A stretch of 47,736 bases of DNA, from NCBI RefSeq assembly GCF_017311575.1, contig NZ_JAFFQY010000010.1, forward strand, positions 1 through 47,736, written 5' to 3'. Origin of the DNA: Roseococcus thiosulfatophilus. GTDB taxonomy: Bacteria; Pseudomonadota; Alphaproteobacteria; Acetobacterales; Acetobacteraceae. The position numbers and the translations under genes were made by a program. Position 1 is the first letter of the stretch, and each line of letters starts with the position of its first letter. The notes under the pieces were generated by a model. The model made no database searches. It was not told the origin of the DNA and saw only the letters and a program-made list of their open reading frames with translations. Below, in pieces: positions 34,797-43,103 of the stretch.

Positions 34797-35978
34797 ATGG
34801 ACCTTCCCCTGCTCCGCCTGCTGCCCGGCCGTGACCGGCGCGTGAAGGGGGGCCACCCCTGGGCCTATTCCAACGAGGTGGCCATGTCGCCCGAGGCCCG
34901 CGCCCTGCCGCCCGGAAGCCCGGTGCGGCTGGAGGGCGATGACGGGGTGAAGCACGGCATCTGGCAGTTCAACCCTCACAGCCTCATCGCGGCCCGCGTG
35001 CTGGACCGCGACCCCTCCGCCCGCCCCGACGCCGCCTGGTTCCGGGCCCGCATCGCCGAGGCGCTGTCCCTGCGCGAACGCCTGGGCGTCGCCCGCCACT
35101 GCCGCCTAGTGCATGCCGAGGCCGATGGGCTGCCCGGCCTGATCCTGGACCGGCACGGCGATGCGGTGGCGCTGCAGGCCAACACCGCCGGCATGGAGGC
35201 CGCGACCCCGCTGGTGCTGGAGGCGCTGCACGCCCTTCTTGGCCCCCGCGCGGTGGTGGCGCGCAATGACAGCCCGGTGCGGACGCTGGAGGGCCTGCCC
35301 CTCGAATCCCGCCTGCTGCACGGCGCCGACGCCACGGCGCGCATCGAGGAAGGCGGCCTCGCCTTCGAGATGGACCTGCTCTCCGGCCAGAAGACCGGCT
35401 GGTTCCACGACCAGCGCGAGAACCGCGCGCGCGTGGCCGCCCTGGCCCCCGGCGCCACCATGCTGGACGCCTTCTGCCACACGGGCGGCTTCGGGCTGGT
35501 GGCGGCACAGGCCGGGGCCGCGCATGTGACGCTGCTGGACCGTTCGGAGCCGGCGCTCGCGCTGGCCATGCGGACGGCGGCCGCGCATGGGTTGGCCGAG
35601 CGCGTCACCGCCCAGCGCGGCGAGGCGCTGGAGGCACTGGAACGCATGGTGGGCATGGGCCGCCGCTTCGAGGTGGTGGTGGCCGACCCGCCGGCCTTCG
35701 CCAAGGCGCGCAAGGACATCCCGGCGGCGCTGCGGGCCTATCTGCGCCTCGCGCGGCTTTGCGCGCAGCTGGTGGCGCCGGGGGGCGTGCTGTTCATCGC
35801 CTCCTGCTCCCACCACGTCGCCCCGCCCGACTTCGCGGAGGCGGTGGCCCAGGGCGTCTGGCGGGCACGGCGCGAGGCGCGGCTGCTGTTCCAGGGCGGC
35901 GCGGGGCCGGACCACCCGGTGCACCCGCTGCTGCCCGAGAGCGCCTATCTCAAGGCGCTGCTGTTCCAGCTGCGATGA
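34797..35978 (+). CDS. RlmI-like 23S rRNA (cytosine-C5)-methyltransferase
   Basis: A 393-residue class I methyltransferase. The N-terminal PUA-like domain contains LLPGRDRRVKGGHPWAYSNE. A central part has ADGLPGLILDRHGD and SGQKTGWFHDQRENRARV. The SAM fold has MLDAFCHTGGFGLVAAQAGA, VVADPPAFAKARKD (motif IV) and FIASCSHHV, whose Cys is the expected catalytic residue. These match RlmI, which methylates C1962 of 23S rRNA. The stop overlaps the DUF3293 start as ATGA. Confidence 0.93.
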   Translation: MDLPLLRLLPGRDRRVKGGHPWAYSNEVAMSPEARALPPGSPVRLEGDDGVKHGIWQFNPHSLIAARVLDRDPSARPDAAWFRARIAEALSLRERLGVARHCRLVHAEADGLPGLILDRHGDAVALQANTAGMEAATPLVLEALHALLGPRAVVARNDSPVRTLEGLPLESRLLHGADATARIEEGGLAFEMDLLSGQKTGWFHDQRENRARVAALAPGATMLDAFCHTGGFGLVAAQAGAAHVTLLDRSEPALALAMRTAAAHGLAERVTAQRGEALEALERMVGMGRRFEVVVADPPAFAKARKDIPAALRAYLRLARLCAQLVAPGGVLFIASCSHHVAPPDFAEAVAQGVWRARREARLLFQGGAGPDHPVHPLLPESAYLKALLFQLR

Positions 35979-36352
35979 CGCGGGAGGCGGCCTGGCGCGC
36001 CTCGACCTATCGGGCGGGGCCGGTGGTGGCGCGCGTGGGCCGGCGATCGGCCTCGGCCGACGCTTGGCTGGCGGCACAGGGGGTGTGGGCGGGGGCCATC
36101 ATCACCGCCTGGAACCCCATGTGTCGCAAGCATCCGCCAAGATGGAACGAGCGCGCCCAGGACCGGCTGCGCGCCGCCACGCGACGTTGGGCGCGCGCGG
36201 AGGGGTTCAGTGGCACGACACGCTGGCAGGAGCACAACCTGCTGCTGGCCGCCGACCCGCGCGTGGTGGCGGCGCTGGCACGGCGCTTCCGGCAGGCGGC
36301 CATCCTGGTGCTGCGGAAGGGCCGGCCGGCGCGGCTGCGCGCCTTCATCTGA
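35975..36352 (+). CDS. DUF3293 domain protein
   Basis: A 125-residue protein with the DUF3293 hallmark AIITAWNPMCRKHPPRWNER followed by a charged helix and a C-terminal strand pattern (QAAILVLRKGRPARLRAF). Function is unknown. The ATG at 35975 overlaps the stop of the rRNA methyltransferase gene, so the two are coupled; a link to ribosome modification is possible but not shown. It is convergent with the small membrane protein gene, eight bases apart. Confidence 0.85.
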   Translation: MTREAAWRASTYRAGPVVARVGRRSASADAWLAAQGVWAGAIITAWNPMCRKHPPRWNERAQDRLRAATRRWARAEGFSGTTRWQEHNLLLAADPRVVAALARRFRQAAILVLRKGRPARLRAFI

Positions 36353-36360
36353 ATGGCGGC

Positions 36361-36564
36361 CTACTCGCCGTGGCGGTCGTGGTCCTGGGCGTCGAAATAC
36401 GCCGCCACCGCCCGATAGGCGAAGAAGATCCCGCCCAGGATCAGCACGATCCCCAGTTGCTCCTGCGTCACCCGCAGCTCGATCGTGGTCCGCGTCGCCA
36501 GCGCCAGGCCCAGCAACGCCACCACAGCCCCCGCTCCGATGCGGAGCACAATGCCCATGTCCAT
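36361..36564 (-). CDS. small two-helix membrane protein of unknown function
   Basis: A 67-residue protein with two hydrophobic segments (GIVLRIGAGAVVALLGLALA and LGIVLILGGIFFAYRAVAAY) separated by a short TTIELRVTQEQ linker, ending in a charged tail DAQDHDRHGE. No family recognised. It lies 13 bp after the patatin gene on the same strand. ATG 36564 or ATG 36558 could be the start; no clear SD is seen. Confidence 0.6.
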   Translation of the reverse strand: MDMGIVLRIGAGAVVALLGLALATRTTIELRVTQEQLGIVLILGGIFFAYRAVAAYFDAQDHDRHGE

Positions 36565-36577
36565 GACTCGGGCTTTG

Positions 36578-37675
36578 CTACAGATAGCGCTGGATGTCGA
36601 GGGTGCTTTCGCGCCCCAGGCTGGAAACGCTCTCGCGCAGGAACTTGTCCGCCGCCTGGCGCCCGTAATCCCGCAGGGTGGAGAGGAAATCCCAGTCGCC
36701 ATTGAACTTGGTGCTGAGCTTGAAGGCGCGCATCCGCGCCTCGTCCTCGATGGCGTGCAGGAAGATGCGGCGATAGCGCGGCTGCTCCAGCCGGCCGGAT
36801 TCGAGCATGCGCTGCACGAAATCTATGGCGCGCATCTCGCTCATCAGGCTGGCGTTGAAGGTGATCTCGTTCAGCCGGTTCATGATGTCCGACGAGGTGG
36901 TGGGCACCTCGGGCCGGATCAGCGGGTTCAACTGGACGATGATGATGTCCGACGCCGGGCGGTCATGATAGAGCGGCCACAACGCCGGGTTGCCCAGGTA
37001 GCCGCCATCCCAATAGGCCTCGCCATCAATCTCCACCGCGCGGAAGATGTTGGGCAGGCAGGCCGAGGCCAGCAGCGCATCCACCGTGATCTCGGCGCGG
37101 TTGAACACCCGCGGCTTGCCGGTGCGGACATTGGTGGCGGAGATGTAGAGCCGCATGGCGCTGCGGTCTTCGCGCAGGCGCGCGAGATCGAGGCTCTGCT
37201 CCAGCGCCTTCCGCAGCGGGTTGAACTCCATCGGGAAGGGGTTGAACTGGTAGGGGCTCAGCATCCGCGTCGCGGTGTCGAAGGCGTTGTAGGCGAAGCT
37301 GTAGGTCAGGTCCCAGCCCCAGAGCGCCTTCTCGAAGGGGGTGGAACGGAGCGGCGAGACGGCGAACTTGGCGCCCAGCGCCCGCCAGAAACGGTCCAGC
37401 GCCGCCTTGGCGCCCTCGCGCCCGCCTTCCAGCAGGCCCAGCGCCAGCACCGCGCCATTGATGGCGCCGGCCGAGGTGCCGGAGAGGCCGTCGAACTCGA
37501 TCCCCTCCTCCTCCAGCAGGCGGTCCAGCGCGCCCCAGGTGAAGGCGCCATGCGTGCCGCCGCCCTGCAGGGCCAGGTTCACGCGGCGGGGCTTCACCTC
37601 GCGCAGGGCGGGCGCGGCCGGGGATGTGGCGACCGCCACCTCCTCCACCACGATGGGGGCCTCCGGGGGCGTCAT
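36578..37675 (-). CDS. patatin-like phospholipase (DUF3734-type C-terminus)
   Basis: A 365-residue lipid acyl hydrolase. It has the oxyanion hole ALQGGGTHGAFTWG, nucleophile elbow GTSAG (Ser68) and the dyad Asp in YWDGGYLGN. The C-terminal part, RAFKLSTKFNGDWDFLSTLR with DYGRQAADKFL, matches the DUF3734 extension of alphaproteobacterial patatins. Its start overlaps the stop of the bdhA gene (ATGA, 37672-37675). That coupling suggests a role in polyhydroxybutyrate or membrane-lipid turnover, which is inference. Confidence 0.94.
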   Translation of the reverse strand: MTPPEAPIVVEEVAVATSPAAPALREVKPRRVNLALQGGGTHGAFTWGALDRLLEEEGIEFDGLSGTSAGAINGAVLALGLLEGGREGAKAALDRFWRALGAKFAVSPLRSTPFEKALWGWDLTYSFAYNAFDTATRMLSPYQFNPFPMEFNPLRKALEQSLDLARLREDRSAMRLYISATNVRTGKPRVFNRAEITVDALLASACLPNIFRAVEIDGEAYWDGGYLGNPALWPLYHDRPASDIIIVQLNPLIRPEVPTTSSDIMNRLNEITFNASLMSEMRAIDFVQRMLESGRLEQPRYRRIFLHAIEDEARMRAFKLSTKFNGDWDFLSTLRDYGRQAADKFLRESVSSLGRESTLDIQRYL

Positions 37676-38466
37676 GCCGCGAGCCAGCCCCCGTCAATGG
37701 ACAGCGCCGCGCCATTCACCCCGCCCGAGCCGGGGCCGACCAGGTAGAGCGCCATGCGCGCCACCTCCTCGACCTCGACCCAGCGCTTGGAGGGCTGCTT
37801 GGCGAGAAGGTGGTCCTTCAGCGCCACCTCCTCCGAGACGCCGTGCTTGTCGGCCAGCGGCTTCACCTGCGCTTCCGCCAGCGGCGTGCGGACGAAGCCC
37901 GGGCAGATGGCGTTGCAGGTGATGGGGCTTTCCGCGATCTCGAGCGCGATGGACTTGGTCATGCCCACCACCCCGTGCTTGGCGGCCACATAGGCGCTCT
38001 TGTAGGGGCTGGCCACCAGGCCGTGCGCCGAGGCGACATTGATGATGCGCCCGTATTTCCGCGCCAGCATCCCCGGCATGGCCGCCTTGATGGCGTGGAA
38101 GTTGGACGACATGTTGATGGCGATGATGGCATCCCACTTATCGTCCGGGAAATCCTGCACGGGCGAGACGAACTGGATGCCGGCATTGTTCACCAGGATG
38201 TCCAGCCGGCCAAAGGCGGATTCGGCGGCGGCGACCATGTCGCGCACCTCCGCGGGCTTGGACATGTCGGCGGGGCTGTAGGGGGCGTCCCCGCCACCCA
38301 TCAGCGCGCCCACTTCGGCGCGGGCCTTGGCGATTTCCTCGGGCTTGCCGAAACCGTTCAGCATCACCTTCGCACCCGCCTCGGCGTAAAGCCGCGCGAT
38401 GCCGAGCCCGATGCCCGAGGTGGATCCGGTGATGAGGGCCGCCTGGCCTTCAAGAATGCGTTCCAT
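37672..38466 (-). CDS. bdhA: 3-hydroxybutyrate dehydrogenase (SDR)
   Basis: A 264-residue short-chain dehydrogenase. It has the cofactor motif ITGSTSGIGLGIARLYAEAG, NNAGIQ, the catalytic Ser/Tyr/Lys in VASAHGLVASPYKSAYVAAK, and the BDH-typical MLNGFG after the second strand and CPGFVRTPLAEAQV. It oxidises 3-hydroxybutyrate to acetoacetate with NAD+ in PHB use. ATG 38466 has GGAG and AGGCGG upstream. It is divergent from rpmH and coupled to the patatin gene. Confidence 0.93.
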   Translation of the reverse strand: MERILEGQAALITGSTSGIGLGIARLYAEAGAKVMLNGFGKPEEIAKARAEVGALMGGGDAPYSPADMSKPAEVRDMVAAAESAFGRLDILVNNAGIQFVSPVQDFPDDKWDAIIAINMSSNFHAIKAAMPGMLARKYGRIINVASAHGLVASPYKSAYVAAKHGVVGMTKSIALEIAESPITCNAICPGFVRTPLAEAQVKPLADKHGVSEEVALKDHLLAKQPSKRWVEVEEVARMALYLVGPGSGGVNGAALSIDGGWLAA

Positions 38467-38560
38467 GCCGCCTGTCTCCAAACCCTTGCAACGCGTGGAT
38501 AGGCCCATTGCTGCACCGCATCAACAACCCGTTCACGAGCGGTGCCGGGTGGGCCGGAGG

Positions 38561-38590
38561 TTGACGCGGAGGCCACCCCCTTCCTATACC
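38561..38590 (+). promoter_or_regulatory. rpmH promoter
   Basis: TTGACG (38561-38566) and CTATAC (38584-38589) are 17 bases apart, a near-consensus housekeeping promoter. It lies about 70 bases before the rpmH GTG, in the 195-bp gap divergent from bdhA. It likely drives rpmH, rnpA, yidD, yidC and ysxC. Confidence 0.65.
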
Positions 38591-38661
38591 CGCCACAGCA
38601 CGGGACAGCCTATGGCAGCCCCGCCCTTTCCATTTGCCTTACGCCCGTTCAGGAGCCTGCC

Positions 38662-38796
38662 GTGAAGCGCACCTATCAGCCCTCCAAGCTCGTCCGCAAG
38701 CGGCGCCATGGCTTCCGTGCCCGTTCGGCCACGGTGGCGGGCCGCAAGATCCTGGCCAACCGCCGCTCGAAGGGCCGCGCCAAGCTCTCCGCCTGA
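38662..38796 (+). CDS. rpmH: 50S ribosomal protein L34
   Basis: A 44-residue basic protein, [20 protein letters not shown] onward, the invariant L34 sequence and length. The start codon is GTG at 38662, with AGGAG ten bases before it. It is the first gene of the conserved rpmH-rnpA-yidD-yidC-ysxC order. The GTG start may temper its output, a minor oddity for a ribosomal protein. Confidence 0.99.
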   Translation: MKRTYQPSKLVRKRRHGFRARSATVAGRKILANRRSKGRAKLSA

Positions 38797-38827
38797 TCGC
38801 GCCACACGCGGCGCGGGAGACCCCGCG

Positions 38828-39175
38828 ATGCCTGCTGCCCCGCCCGCACGGTTGAAGCGCCGCGCGGAATTCCTCCGTGCTGCGCGCGAAGGCCGCAAGG
38901 TCGGGCGCGGGACGCTTGTCGTGCAGGCCCTGCCGCGCGCCGACGAGGCCACGCGGCTGGGCTTCACCGCGACGAAGAAGATCGGCAACGCCGTGGTCCG
39001 CAACCGTGCCAAGCGCCGGCTGCGCGCCATGGCGCGCCTGGTGCTGGATGCCGCCCCGGCGCCTGGCTGGGACCTCGTGCTCATCGCCCGCGACGGCACC
39101 GCGACCTGTCCCTTCCCCACCCTGCGGGCCGAATTCGAATCGGCGCTGGCCAAGGCCGGGGTGCGGGCGCCATGA
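38828..39175 (+). CDS. rnpA: ribonuclease P protein component
   Basis: A 115-residue basic protein of RNase P that helps the catalytic RNA mature tRNA 5' ends. It has the RNR signature KKIGNAVVRNRAKRRLRAMARL and the N-terminal RLKRRAEFLRAAREGRKVGR. Located 31 bp after rpmH. Its stop overlaps the yidD start as ATGA (39172-39175). Confidence 0.97.
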   Translation: MPAAPPARLKRRAEFLRAAREGRKVGRGTLVVQALPRADEATRLGFTATKKIGNAVVRNRAKRRLRAMARLVLDAAPAPGWDLVLIARDGTATCPFPTLRAEFESALAKAGVRAP

Positions 39176-39465
39176 ACCCCGCGCAGCATGTGCTGAAGGG
39201 CGCCATCGTCACCTACCAGTGGACGCTGCGCCCCTTCATCGGGGCGAATTGCCGCTTCCACCCCTCCTGCTCGCACTACGCGATCGAGGCCGTGACCGAA
39301 CACGGCGCGGTGAAGGGTGCGGCCATGTCCGCCTGGCGCATCCTGCGCTGCAACCCCTGGAATGCCGGCGGCTATGATCCCGTGCCGCCGCGCAAGCCGG
39401 GGCTGAACCGCCTCCGACCCGCCGCCTCCCCTTCCGCCGGCCCCGATACCCGCCCCGAGAGTTGA
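39172..39465 (+). CDS. yidD: membrane protein insertion efficiency factor YidD
   Basis: A 97-residue protein with the YidD core ANCRFHPSCSHYAIEAVTEH and WRILRCNPWNAGGYDPVP, including the three conserved cysteines. It is a peripheral inner-membrane helper of YidC-dependent insertion. The C-terminal tail beyond DPVPPRKP is low complexity. It is coupled to rnpA and is nine bases upstream of yidC. Confidence 0.97.
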   Translation: MNPAQHVLKGAIVTYQWTLRPFIGANCRFHPSCSHYAIEAVTEHGAVKGAAMSAWRILRCNPWNAGGYDPVPPRKPGLNRLRPAASPSAGPDTRPES

Positions 39466-39474
39466 TCGAGACCC

Positions 39475-41334
39475 ATGGACCAGAAGCGCCTCCTGGCGGC
39501 CATCGCCCTTTCCGTCGGCATCCTGCTGCTCTTCGAGATGTGGAACCGCGGCAATGCCCCGGTGCCGCCGCCGCGGCCGGTGGCCACGCAGCAGGCCGAT
39601 GTGCCGCTGCCGGCCGTGCCCGCGCCCGCCACGCCCCAAGTGGCGCCGGGTGCGGCGCCTGGCGCGCCGCAAGCGGCCGGTCCTGGTGAGACCGCCGTCA
39701 CCGCCGCGCCGCCCGCCATCCCGGCGCAGCGCGTGCAGGTGGAGAACACCCGCGTGCAGGGCGCCCTTACGGCCCGCGGCCTCTCGCTCGACCAGCTGAC
39801 CCTGCGCGACTACCGCGAGACGGTGGAGCCCAACAGCCCGAACGTCACCCTGCTGGCCCCGCGCGGCCGGCCCGAGGGCTATTTCGCGCAATGGGGCTGG
39901 ACCCAGGCCGATGGCCGCACGCCGGTTCCCAACAACGACACCGACTGGACGGTGACGGGCGGGCCCCTCGGCCCCAACAGCCCCGTGACCTTCCGCTGGG
40001 ACAATGGCCAGGGCCAGATCTTCCAGGCGGTGGTCTCGCTGGACGCGAACTACATGTTCGAGGTGCGGCAATCGGTGGAGAACACCTCCGCCGAGGCCGT
40101 GACCGTGCTGCCCTGGGCCCGCATCCGCCGCGAGCGCACGCCCCAGGTGCAGGGCTTCTTCATCCTGCATGAGGGCTTCATCGCCGTGCAGGATGGCCGC
40201 CTGACGGAAATGACCTACAGCACCGGCCGTGACGAGGGGAATTCGCGCCGCGCCCTCGGCTCAGCCTGGGAGAACGAGGCCGCCGAGGGCTGGGCCGGCC
40301 TGTCGGACAAGTACTGGCTGACGGCGCTGACCCGCCTCGACCGCAATGAGCGCATCCGCAGCGCCTTCCGCCACATCCCCGATGCCGGGGTGGACCGCTG
40401 GCAGGTGGACATCGCGCCCGCCGCGCCGCAGCTCATCGCGCCCGGGCAAAGTGCGGGCTTTGGCAGCCGCCTCTTCGCCGGCGCGAAGGAGGTGCGCCTG
40501 CTGGACGATTACCGCGACCGGCTGCACATCCAGGATTTCGACAAGGCGATCGATTTCGGCTGGTTCTACTTCATCACCAAGCCGTTCTTCTACGCGCTGG
40601 ACTATCTGTTCATCCTGACCGGCAATTTCGGCGTGGCCATCCTGATCTTCACGCTGGCGCTCAAGATCCTGTTCTTCCCGCTGGCCAACAAGGCCTACAA
40701 GTCCATGAGCCGCATGCGGCTGGTGGCGCCGAAGATGCAGGAAATCCGCGAGCGCTACAAAGACGATCCGCAGAAGATGCAGGCGGAGATGATGGCGCTC
40801 TACAAGAGCGAGAAGATCAATCCCGCCTCGGGCTGCCTGCCCATCCTGGTGCAGATTCCCGTCTTCTTCGCGCTGTACAAGGTGCTCTTCGTCACCATCG
40901 AGATGCGCCACGCGCCCTTCTTCGGCTGGATCCGTGACCTTTCGGACATGGACCCGACCAACGCCTTCACCCTGTTCGGGCTGATTCCCTGGGATCCGCC
41001 GCTGTTCCTCCATCTGCCGATCTGGGCGATCCTGATGGGGCTGACGATGTTCATCCAGCAGAAGCTGAACCCGCAGCCGCCCGACCCGATCCAGCAGAAG
41101 ATCTTCGCCTGGCTGCCGGTGATCTTCACCTTCATGCTGGCGAGCTTCCCCGCGGGCCTGGTCATCTACTGGACCTGGAACAACCTGCTCTCCATCGCGC
41201 AGCAGTGGTACATCATGCGGCTCGACGCCAAGGCCCAGGCGGCCAAGCCGCCCGCGCAAGGCGGCACGGGTGGCGCACCGCCGGCCCCCAAGGGCGGCGG
41301 CAAGCTGGCCGGCCCGGCCGCGGCGAAGAAGTGA
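39475..41334 (+). CDS. yidC: membrane protein insertase YidC
   Basis: A 619-residue insertase of the Gram-negative type. The N-terminal signal anchor is RLLAAIALSVGILLLFEMWN, then a Pro/Ala-rich linker and a large periplasmic domain to about residue 350. The C-terminal insertase core has GWFYFITKPFFYALDYLFIL, NFGVAILIFTLALKILFFPL, YKSMSRMRLVAPKMQEIRER, NPASGCLPILVQIPVFFALY and PAGLVIYWTWNNLLSIAQQW. A Lys/Gly/Pro-rich tail follows. The stop overlaps the ysxC GTG start as GTGA. Confidence 0.98.
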   Translation: MDQKRLLAAIALSVGILLLFEMWNRGNAPVPPPRPVATQQADVPLPAVPAPATPQVAPGAAPGAPQAAGPGETAVTAAPPAIPAQRVQVENTRVQGALTARGLSLDQLTLRDYRETVEPNSPNVTLLAPRGRPEGYFAQWGWTQADGRTPVPNNDTDWTVTGGPLGPNSPVTFRWDNGQGQIFQAVVSLDANYMFEVRQSVENTSAEAVTVLPWARIRRERTPQVQGFFILHEGFIAVQDGRLTEMTYSTGRDEGNSRRALGSAWENEAAEGWAGLSDKYWLTALTRLDRNERIRSAFRHIPDAGVDRWQVDIAPAAPQLIAPGQSAGFGSRLFAGAKEVRLLDDYRDRLHIQDFDKAIDFGWFYFITKPFFYALDYLFILTGNFGVAILIFTLALKILFFPLANKAYKSMSRMRLVAPKMQEIRERYKDDPQKMQAEMMALYKSEKINPASGCLPILVQIPVFFALYKVLFVTIEMRHAPFFGWIRDLSDMDPTNAFTLFGLIPWDPPLFLHLPIWAILMGLTMFIQQKLNPQPPDPIQQKIFAWLPVIFTFMLASFPAGLVIYWTWNNLLSIAQQWYIMRLDAKAQAAKPPAQGGTGGAPPAPKGGGKLAGPAAAKK

Positions 41335-41999
41335 CCGAACTTCCCGCCGGCGGCTTGCTGGAGGCGCGCGACGAGGAGGAGCGCGCCGCCCTCATCGAGG
41401 CCGGGCGCCTGCTCTTCGCCCGGCCCTGCACCTTCTTCACCGCCGCCCAGGCGCTGGACCACCTGCCCCCGCCGGAAGGCGTGGAGGTGGCGCTGGCAGG
41501 GCGTTCCAACGTCGGCAAGTCGTCGCTGATGAACGCGCTGACGGGGCAGAACGCGCTGGCCCGCGTCTCCCACACGCCCGGGCGCACCAAGCAGCTGAAC
41601 TTCTTCACCCTCGACGGCCGCCTCACCCTGGTGGACATGCCGGGCTACGGCTTCGCCAAGGCCGCCAAGTCGGTGAAGGAGGATTGGCAGGGCCTCATGT
41701 TCAACTACCTGCGCGGCCGGCCCAACCTCCGTCGCGTGCTGCTGCTGCTGGACGCGCGGATCGAGACCAAGGCCTCCGACCACGCGGTCATGGACCTGCT
41801 CGACAAGGCCGCCGTCGCCTTCCAGCTGGTGCTGACCAAGGCCGATGACGTGAAGCCCACCGCGCTGGCGGCGCGCGAGGCCGAGGTCCAGGCGCTCGCC
41901 CGCAAGCACCCCGCCGGCCACCCGCTGGTGCTGGTCACCAGCAGCCGCACCGGCCGCGGCATGGAAGAGCTGCGCGCGGAACTCGCCGCCCTCGCTTGA
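41331..41999 (+). CDS. ysxC: ribosome biogenesis GTP-binding protein YsxC/EngB
   Basis: A 222-residue GTPase (EngB/YihA family) for 50S assembly. Motifs are G1 [18 protein letters not shown]2 region [14 protein letters not shown]3 [11 protein letters not shown]4 LTKADD, and G5-like [10 protein letters not shown]. The GTG start at 41331 overlaps the yidC stop, so translation is coupled. A strong hairpin follows at 42010-42030. Confidence 0.97.
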   Translation: MTELPAGGLLEARDEEERAALIEAGRLLFARPCTFFTAAQALDHLPPPEGVEVALAGRSNVGKSSLMNALTGQNALARVSHTPGRTKQLNFFTLDGRLTLVDMPGYGFAKAAKSVKEDWQGLMFNYLRGRPNLRRVLLLLDARIETKASDHAVMDLLDKAAVAFQLVLTKADDVKPTALAAREAEVQALARKHPAGHPLVLVTSSRTGRGMEELRAELAALA

Positions 42000-42009
42000 C
42001 GGATCGCGC

Positions 42010-42030
42010 CCCGCGCCGGATAGGCGCGGG
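42010..42030 (+). terminator. hairpin after ysxC
   Basis: CCCGCGCC (42010-42017), a five-base loop GGATA, and GGCGCGGG (42023-42030) form a perfect 8-bp stem in the 52-bp ysxC-argB gap. Only a weak T run follows. It may end or attenuate the rpmH-ysxC transcript before argB. Confidence 0.45.
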
Positions 42031-42051
42031 CAAGGTTTCGAGGAATGCCAG

Positions 42052-42936
42052 ATGGCCGATGACGCGCTCACCCAGATGCAGACCCTGATCGGCGCGCTGC
42101 CCTACCTGAAGCGCTATGACGACCAGATCGTCGTGGTGAAGTATGGCGGCCACGCCATGGGCGAGGAGCACGCCGCCGACCGCTTCGGCCGCGACATCGC
42201 CCTGCTGGAGCAGGTGGGCGTGAACCCCGTAGTGGTGCATGGCGGCGGCCCGCAGATCAACGCCATGCTGTCGCGCCTGGGGGTGAAATCCACCTTCGTC
42301 CAGGGCCTGCGCGTGACCGACGCGCAGATGGTCGAGGTGGTCGAGATGGTCCTGGCCGGCACCGTCAACAAGCAGCTCGCCTCCGCCATCACGCGGGCGG
42401 GATGCATGGCGGTGGGCATCTCGGGCAAGGATGGCGGGCTGGTGCGGGCGCGGAAGGCCACCCGCACGGTGAAGGACCCCGGCTCCAACATCGAGCAGGT
42501 GCTGGACCTTGGCCTGGTGGGCGAGCCCGAAAGCGTGGACACCCGCGTCCTCGAACTGCTGATCCATGCGGACATCGTCCCCGTCATCGCGCCCGTGGGC
42601 GTGGGGGCGGACGGGCAGACCTACAACATCAACGCCGACACGGTCTCGGGCGCCATCGCGGGCGCGCTCAGGGCCGAACGGATGCTGATGCTGACCGACG
42701 TCGCCGGCGTGATGGACGCGAACAAGAACTTCATCCCCGAAATGACGGTGGCCGAGGCGCGCGCCGGCATCGCGGCCGGCTGGATCGCGGGGGGCATGAT
42801 CCCCAAGGTCGAGACGTGCATCCATGCCGTCGAGGCCGGGGTGAAGGGCGCCGTCATCCTGGATGGCCGCCTGCCCCACGCCGTGCTGCGCGAGCTGCTG
42901 ACCGATGGTGGCGCCGGCACGCTGATCCGGCCCTGA
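42052..42936 (+). CDS. argB: acetylglutamate kinase
   Basis: A 294-residue amino-acid-kinase-fold enzyme that phosphorylates N-acetyl-L-glutamate in arginine synthesis. Signatures are [68 protein letters not shown] and [20 protein letters not shown]. The N-terminal helix before the core is present, as in hexameric, arginine-regulated forms. It is 52 bp downstream of ysxC, an arrangement common in alphaproteobacteria. Confidence 0.98.
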   Translation: MADDALTQMQTLIGALPYLKRYDDQIVVVKYGGHAMGEEHAADRFGRDIALLEQVGVNPVVVHGGGPQINAMLSRLGVKSTFVQGLRVTDAQMVEVVEMVLAGTVNKQLASAITRAGCMAVGISGKDGGLVRARKATRTVKDPGSNIEQVLDLGLVGEPESVDTRVLELLIHADIVPVIAPVGVGADGQTYNINADTVSGAIAGALRAERMLMLTDVAGVMDANKNFIPEMTVAEARAGIAAGWIAGGMIPKVETCIHAVEAGVKGAVILDGRLPHAVLRELLTDGGAGTLIRP

Positions 42937-42979
42937 GGCGGGCGTTCGGGAAGGCTTAACCCGCGGCTGACATTCTGGC

Positions 42980-43012
42980 AGGGCACGGTCGCCATAGGGG
43001 TGGCCGTGCCCT
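42980..43012 (+). terminator. hairpin after argB
   Basis: AGGGCACGG (42980-42988) and CCGTGCCCT (43004-43012) are exact inverted copies with a 15-base loop, 43 bases past the argB stop. No T-tract follows, so it is a possible terminator or RNA-stabilising stem. Confidence 0.4.
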
Positions 43013-43103
43013 GGCGGCCCGCCAGGCGCCGCAGGAACCGGATGTTGCACCGCCGACGCACCAGACTGACGAAGCCTTGCGCCTTCGCTGGTGCCGGCGG
43101 CAC

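Noticed and set aside
38493-38501. Sequence resembling a DnaA box (CGTGGATAG) upstream of rpmH
   Set aside because: A single imperfect match. No cluster of boxes, no AT-rich unwinding element and no dnaA or dnaN gene, so no origin can be claimed.
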